In this document: positions 6,848-9,502 of the stretch, piece after piece
How the letters are laid out: each line of letters starts with the position of its first letter
Position numbering within the stretch: the stretch's first letter is position 1
From: Thermotogae bacterium
GTDB taxonomy: Bacteria; Thermotogota; Thermotogae; UBA12178
Reading direction: 5' to 3'
Assembly (NCBI GenBank): GCA_003641795.1
Contig: QNAP01000052.1
Location: 1 to 9,502, forward strand
DNA: 9,502 bases
Position numbers and translations under genes: made by a program
The notes under the pieces: model-generated
Told to the model about the DNA's origin: nothing
The model's database searches: none
Seen by the model: the letters and a program-made list of their open reading frames with translations, nothing else

Positions 6848-7864
6848 TTGAAAAAAGTTGCTTTGAAAACCATTGCCAAGGAATTGGGAGTATCTATTGC
6901 AACTGTTTCAAGAGCTCTGTCCGGTAAACCTGGGGTGAGTGATCGTTTACGTGAACAAATTGTAAATACAGCAAAGCGCTTGGGTTACCAACCAAATATA
7001 GCAGCAACCGCCCTCAGAATTGGGAAAAGTACAACGATAGGAGTACTAATACCTGAACTCAGCGGGAGCTTTTTTGCTGAAATAGTTTCAAGTATGGAAA
7101 AGGTATTATCTGACGCAGGATACAGAGTGATTCTGTGCTCTACAGAAGACAATCCTTCCAAAGAAGCAGAGCATTTACAAACTCTTATTAATCTGAATGT
7201 AGAGGGTATTCTATCGGCGCCTGTGGGTATGAAATCTAACAAACAATTGTATCGTCGTATAATTGAAGATCTCAAATTACCAGTGGTGTTCTTTGATAGA
7301 ATAGTAGAGGGAATAGAAGCTGACAACGTTGTAACAGATAGCAAAGAAGGTATGAGACTGCTTATGGATTATTTGATTTCCAAAGGGCACCACAAAATAG
7401 GCATAATTCATCCTCTGAAGGAGACTTCGACAGGAGCCGAAAGATTAAAGACATTTTTAGAATACAAAGACAAGATAAAAATCAGACGAGAGTGGATTAA
7501 AGATGGAGGTTCTTTTGAAGTAGGAGGCTATGAAAGCTTTATAGAAATTATGAAACTTAAAGAAAAACCCACGGCACTAATTATCGGCAATAACCTCATG
7601 ACATTAGGAGCTTTAAAAGCCATCAAACGTTTAAAGATAAAAATACCAGACGATATTTCAATAGTTTCCTTTGATGATGCCTCTTGGAATGAAATCTTCG
7701 ATCCTCCCATAACTTGTGTAAGCCAAGATCCTTATCAAATAGGGTTGATTTCGGCGAGCATTTTACTTGACAAATTAAAAGCTAAAAGAAAAACAACAAG
7801 AGAGAAGATGCGCGTAGTCCTGAAGGTAAAATTCATTGAGCGTCGTTCAGTCAAAAAAATTTGA
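6848..7864 (+). CDS. LacI-family transcriptional repressor
   Basis: This 338-residue protein has the full LacI/GalR architecture. The DNA-binding helix-turn-helix spans about residues 7-24 (LKTIAKELGVSIATVSRALS), a YQPNIAATALR hinge region follows at 48-57, and a periplasmic-binding-protein-like effector domain runs from about 62 to 333. Family landmarks include TIGVLIPELSGSFFAEI, AVFFD-like VVFFDR near 147-151, PTALIIGNN (241-249), IPDDISIVSFDD (267-277) and the ending KFIERRS. The start is TTG, supported by GAGGGGTG seven bases upstream and by the conserved KKVALKTIA N-terminus. It diverges from the sugar operon and most likely represses it, and possibly itself, until a sugar or pathway intermediate binds. 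The gene is complete, although an IS3 remnant begins two bases after its stop codon. Confidence 0.93.
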   Translation: MKKVALKTIAKELGVSIATVSRALSGKPGVSDRLREQIVNTAKRLGYQPNIAATALRIGKSTTIGVLIPELSGSFFAEIVSSMEKVLSDAGYRVILCSTEDNPSKEAEHLQTLINLNVEGILSAPVGMKSNKQLYRRIIEDLKLPVVFFDRIVEGIEADNVVTDSKEGMRLLMDYLISKGHHKIGIIHPLKETSTGAERLKTFLEYKDKIKIRREWIKDGGSFEVGGYESFIEIMKLKEKPTALIIGNNLMTLGALKAIKRLKIKIPDDISIVSFDDASWNEIFDPPITCVSQDPYQIGLISASILLDKLKAKRKTTREKMRVVLKVKFIERRSVKKI

Positions 7865-7906
7865 GATGCCCCCGAAAACTGGACAGGTGATAAAAGAGGC
7901 ATAGTA

Positions 7907-8039
7907 GGTGAACGGGAAAGGAAATGCTCACCAAAATTCAAGGCAGAGGTAACCCTGGAAACTATCAAAGGTGACAAAACCATATTACCGTCCACAACAA
8001 GTGGGAGCGTGAAAAGAAAAACTTCTTGAGAATCTTCTT
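7907..8039 (+). pseudogene. remnant of IS3 OrfA (transposase helix-turn-helix subunit)
   Basis: The frame starting at 7907 reads GERERKCSPKFKAEVTLETI and continues into KGDKTI, matching the start of IS3-type OrfA proteins (typically KRxYSPEFKAKVALEALKGEKTI). The match then breaks. In another frame from 7986 it resumes as YRPQQVGA, an in-frame TGA at 8010-8012 where a Trp is normal, then KEKLLENL, which is the end of the OrfA helix-turn-helix region (HPQQIGxWKKxLLEN). At least one deletion of several residues, a frame change and a nonsense codon are visible, and there is no start codon, so it cannot make OrfA. Confidence 0.65.
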
Positions 8040-8040
8040 C

Positions 8041-8103
8041 TTGACACCGGATGAAGTTCACCATGATGGTATTTTGAAATGGTGCCATGAAGGCTATGAA
8101 TAA
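8041..8103 (+). pseudogene. C-terminal scrap of IS3 OrfB (integrase-type transposase)
   Basis: The short frame LTPDEVHHDGILKWCHEGYE followed by TAA resembles the last residues of IS3-family OrfB, where 'YLTPxEVxxG' closes the rve integrase domain. All of the catalytic DDE region is missing, so the join with the OrfA remnant just upstream marks the internal deletion of the element. The match rests mostly on the TPDEV motif and its position. Confidence 0.5.
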
Positions 8104-8138
8104 AAACTAGTAGTTTTCCTGCCCAAAATATGGGGAGC

Positions 8139-8163
8139 ATTTCAGATGGAAATATGGTACAAT
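8139..8163 (+). promoter_or_regulatory. possible hicBA promoter/operator region
   Basis: An extended -10 element TGGTACAAT lies at 8155-8163, preceded by a small inverted repeat ATTTC-AGATG-GAAAT (8139-8153). No clear -35 box is present. A start from this -10 would fall at about 8170, on the edge of the hicB ribosome site, leaving almost no leader, so transcription may instead begin further upstream within the IS3 remnant. Confidence 0.25.
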
Positions 8164-8182
8164 GATTTCGAGGTGGGAATAC

Positions 8183-8410
8183 ATGGAAAAACGCACGAAA
8201 TATAAATTCACCGTTGTGATTGAGAAAGACGAGAATGGTTATTTTGCATACTGCCCTGAACTTCAGGGATGCTATACCCAAGGAGATACCTATGAAGAAG
8301 CACTCGAAAACATAAAGGATGCTATAGCTTTGCACATCGAGGATAGATTGACGAATGGTGAAGAAATCCCGACAACGGAGAGTGTATCTTTGACAATAGT
8401 TGAGGTGTGA
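8183..8410 (+). CDS. hicB: HicB-family antitoxin, short form
   Basis: This 75-residue protein has the HicB partial RNase H-like fold: KYKFTVVIEKDENGYFAYCP (strands 1-2), ELQGCYTQGDTYEEALENIK (loop and helix), then an amphipathic helix and a final strand SLTIVEV. It should bind HicA and mask its RNA-binding surface. It ends after the fold, so the C-terminal ribbon-helix-helix or helix-turn-helix domain that lets many HicB proteins bind their own promoter is absent. An ATG seven codons upstream (8162) is open, but GAGGTGG six bases before 8183 and the conserved 'MEKRTKYKFT' start favour 8183. The stop is one base before hicA, so translation is probably coupled. Confidence 0.9.
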   Translation: MEKRTKYKFTVVIEKDENGYFAYCPELQGCYTQGDTYEEALENIKDAIALHIEDRLTNGEEIPTTESVSLTIVEV

Positions 8411-8411
8411 C

Positions 8412-8642
8412 ATGTCCAAGTTACCACGGTTAACAGCGAAAGAAATAATCCGTATTCTTGAAAGTCAGGGTTTCATCCTTACGCGTTCAAGTGGTAGTCA
8501 CAGGATTTACAAGAATTCAGAAGGCAAGCGTGTAACGGTTCCATTCCATTCTGGAAAAGTTCTACATCCTAAGCTGTTGAAAAGCATCATACGAGACATG
8601 GGATTAACCGAAGAGGAATTCCTGAAATTGCTTAATAAGTAG
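8412..8642 (+). CDS. hicA: HicA-family mRNA interferase toxin
   Basis: This 76-residue protein has the HicA double-stranded-RNA-binding-like fold. The family motif GSHRIYKNSEGKRVTVPFH (28-46) contains the expected catalytic His30, followed by LHPKLLKSIIRDMGLTEEEF, the normal C-terminal helix region. HicA toxins cleave mRNA and halt translation when HicB is degraded. No disruption is visible, so it is probably active. The ATG at 8412 is chosen because GAGGTG (8402-8407) precedes it and the conserved sequence begins at SKLPRLTAKEIIRIL. The gene order hicB then hicA is the reverse of the classical one but is common for short HicB proteins. Confidence 0.92.
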   Translation: MSKLPRLTAKEIIRILESQGFILTRSSGSHRIYKNSEGKRVTVPFHSGKVLHPKLLKSIIRDMGLTEEEFLKLLNK

Positions 8643-8676
8643 AAGTTCTCAATTTCTCGTTTCATTCGAAATGACC

Positions 8677-8871
8677 TCAAGCTTCTTTCACCCTCTCGAT
8701 TTTGATCGTGTATCCCATGGTTTTTAATAGTCTTTCCACAAAATCAATGCGCGACGTAACTTTCCTTGTTTCAAACTTGGATATTGTTTGTTGCGATACT
8801 CCCATCCGTTTCGCAAGTTGGCAGTGTACAATAATTGCTGTAAAAACAAATAAGCCCTGCTCCTTTTTCAA
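8677..8871 (-). pseudogene. fragment of an XRE-type helix-turn-helix protein
   Basis: Residues 18-36 (QLAKRMGVSQQTISKFETR) are a textbook XRE/Cro-like recognition core, followed by a linker and FVERLLKTMGYTIKIERVKEA, a tail common in small antitoxin-like XRE proteins such as HigA relatives. The first helix is missing. The preceding KKEQGL looks like the usual 'RKEQGLTQ' lead-in but is separated from QLAKR by ten residues (FVFTAIIVHC) instead of about three. The only start is a TTG without a ribosome site, lying in the loop of a terminator-like hairpin. I read it as an N-terminally damaged antitoxin or regulator without a partner gene. A short functional protein cannot be excluded. Confidence 0.5.
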
Positions 8872-8879
8872 GGAACAGG
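8841..8879 (-). terminator. terminator-like hairpin reading leftward
   Basis: On the minus strand CCTGTTCCTT and AAGGAGCAGG pair over ten positions (one T-G wobble) around a GAAA tetraloop, followed by GCTTATTTGTTTTTA. This is the form of an intrinsic terminator. No intact minus-strand gene lies upstream of it (to the right), so it may have ended a gene since lost to the IS256 insertion or deletion. Confidence 0.45.
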
Positions 8880-8919
8880 ACTATGAGCTAAAAAACATTT
8901 CAGAAAGGGGGCATAGATA

Positions 8920-9111
8920 TTGCAAATCACTATTCCAGAAGAAATTATACACCATTTCCTCGAGGACAACAAAGAAGGTATGAGACAGCTCATAACATAC
9001 TTCCTAAATGCTGTCGTGGAAGAAGAAGCAAGGATTCAATCTGGTGCTATGCCATATGAAAGAACAAACAGCAGGAAAGCTCACAGAAATGGTTATAAAA
9101 AAGACAACTGA
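8920..9111 (+). pseudogene. N-terminal remnant of an IS256/Mutator-family transposase
   Basis: The 63-residue frame begins at TTG with AAAGGGGGC about eight bases upstream, so the original start is preserved. It reads IPEEIIHHFLEDNKEGMRQL, then a helix with EEEARIQSGAMPYERT, and SRKAHRNGYK, the conserved N-terminal region of IS256-type transposases (normally ...YERTxxRKxxRNGYxxRxLxT). The match stops at KKDN and TGA, where about 340 residues including the whole DDE catalytic domain should follow. No inverted terminal repeats are recognisable. The element is dead and truncated by deletion. Confidence 0.8.
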
Positions 9112-9240
9112 GGAGCTGGTAAATGTGTTATGTACATTTTATAAGGGATGTTCTGAGAAAGGTGCCGAAGAAGAGGACATATTTTATGCGCTGTGTCAAT
9201 GATCCGATCCACCTTCATAAATTTGCAGATTTGATATAAT

Positions 9241-9381
9241 TTGCACGGTGATAAAGTGATTAAAATCTTTGAAAAGGCGGCCTCATTTTTCATCGTGAAG
9301 TTAAAGCTGAAGTTTACTGCAAAAGTCTCTTTCGGCTTTCTACGTGATGTTCCGAACGAGAAAAGGAGTGAAGGAGCATGA
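9241..9381 (+). pseudogene. probable decayed hicA remnant upstream of a broken hicB
   Basis: A frame from TTG 9241 (or GTG 9256) to TGA 9379-9381 reads HGDKVIKIFEKAASFFIVKL at its start. This resembles the first helix and strand of HicA toxins (typically GDEVIKILEKxGFxxVRQKGSH). The RQKGSH segment with the catalytic histidine and the VTVP strand are missing, and the rest (KFTAKVSFGF...) is not recognisable. Its stop overlaps the ATG of the next gene as ATGA, the arrangement expected in a coupled hicA-hicB pair. The assignment is tentative because only the first ~20 residues match. Confidence 0.35.
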
Positions 9382-9502
9382 AGGAGTACACGGTCATAAT
9401 AGAACGCGACGAAGCCCGATGGCTTGTGGGATCAGTCGGGTAACTTCCAGGGTGTTTTACTCAGGACCGAGCACTAGATGAACTGATGAAAAGGATCAAG
9501 GA
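9378..9502 (+). pseudogene. hicB: second hicB-type antitoxin gene with internal stop (partial)
   Basis: The frame starts MKEYTVIIERDEARWLVGSV, then G, a TAA at 9441-9443, and continues in the same frame LPGCFTQDRALDELMKRIK to the window edge. Rejoined, this is a clear HicB N-terminal fold (MxEYTVIIERDExGWxVGxVxELPGCxTQxxTLDELMxRIxE). The stop replaces the Glu normally found before LPGC, a single-base change from GAA. The ATG has GGAG nine bases upstream and overlaps the previous frame. Either the gene is inactivated or the base is a sequencing error. The 3' part lies outside the window. Confidence 0.75.

Larger units (their letters stand above)
7867..8125 (+). mobile_element. internally deleted IS3-family element
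   Basis: The left end TGCCCCCGAAAACTGGACA (7867-7885) has the form of an IS3-family terminal repeat beginning with TG. It is followed by a degenerate OrfA start and then, after a large deletion, by what looks like the C-terminal tail of OrfB (LTPDEVHH). A decayed right end AGTTTTCCTGCCCA (8112-8125) retains AGTTTTC and the terminal CA of the left end's complement, with several mismatches. At about 259 bases it cannot move itself. It starts two bases after the lacI stop codon. The left half is well supported; the right boundary is less certain, and I see no target duplication. Confidence 0.65.

Noticed and set aside
8041..8046. TTGACA inside the IS3 remnant as a -35 box for an outward promoter to hicBA
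   Set aside because: No acceptable -10 box stands 16-18 bases downstream, and the hexamer is explained by the LTP codons of the OrfB tail.
8103..8117. Hairpin AAAACT-AGT-AGTTTT near the end of the IS3 remnant
   Set aside because: It is A/T-only with a short stem and no tail; it overlaps the presumed right end of the element and is not a convincing terminator.
9232..9240. TGATATAAT as an extended -10 promoter for the second hic module
   Set aside because: There is no -35 box, and a start at about 9247 would leave no room for a ribosome site before the remnant's start codons. It may be chance in A/T-rich DNA.
9093..9293. Minus-strand frame containing DRIIDTAHKICPLL, faintly like Ohr/OsmC proteins
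   Set aside because: The similarity covers about 12 residues with nothing supporting it on either side, and there is no ribosome site.

Overview
The window looks like a chromosomal segment from a thermophilic, anaerobic heterotroph, most likely a member of the Thermotogota. This is an inference from protein style, from very strong GGAGG ribosome sites with frequent GTG/TTG starts, and from a gene set resembling the sugar-uptake loci I recall from Thermotoga. No database search was possible. It divides into a well-kept sugar/polyol catabolic locus (about 330-7864) and a decayed accessory tail (about 7865-9502).

At the left edge (1-255, + strand) is the C-terminal end of a membrane protein that resembles a polysaccharide flippase. 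It is convergent with the catabolic operon. That operon runs on the minus strand from about 6650 down to 330. In transcription order it holds a single-domain ABC ATPase, a secreted periplasmic sugar-binding protein, a ribose-type (CUT2) permease, an iron-type alcohol dehydrogenase, a zinc-dependent sorbitol/xylitol-type dehydrogenase, and a PfkB-family sugar kinase of fructokinase type. The simplest reading is import of a sugar or sugar alcohol, oxidation of the polyol to a ketose, and phosphorylation to enter glycolysis. The iron dehydrogenase would act on an alcohol/aldehyde side step or in redox balance. The substrate cannot be fixed from sequence.

A LacI-family repressor gene (6848-7864, + strand) diverges from the operon. 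The 259-base gap between them holds a perfect-consensus promoter for the operon (TTGACA, 17 bases, TATAAT), a CG-centred palindrome just downstream of the predicted transcription start, and a second CG-centred palindrome about 112 bases away. Together these suggest local repression relieved by the transported sugar or its product.

The right part is a small graveyard of mobile and toxin-antitoxin genes. An internally deleted IS3-family element (7867-8125) abuts the lacI stop codon. An intact hicB-hicA pair (8183-8642) follows. Next come a minus-strand fragment of an XRE-type helix-turn-helix protein with a terminator-like hairpin at its start, then the first ~60 residues of an IS256/Mutator transposase (8920-9111). 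At the edge is a second hic module in the opposite gene order, with a probable hicA remnant overlapping a hicB gene that carries an internal stop. The only stretch above 300 bases without an intact gene (7865-8182) is filled by the IS3 remnant and the hicBA upstream region. From 9112 to 9240 I see nothing I can name. I found no convincing undescribed system; the noteworthy points are the regulatory region, the substrate question and the layered decay of the tail.
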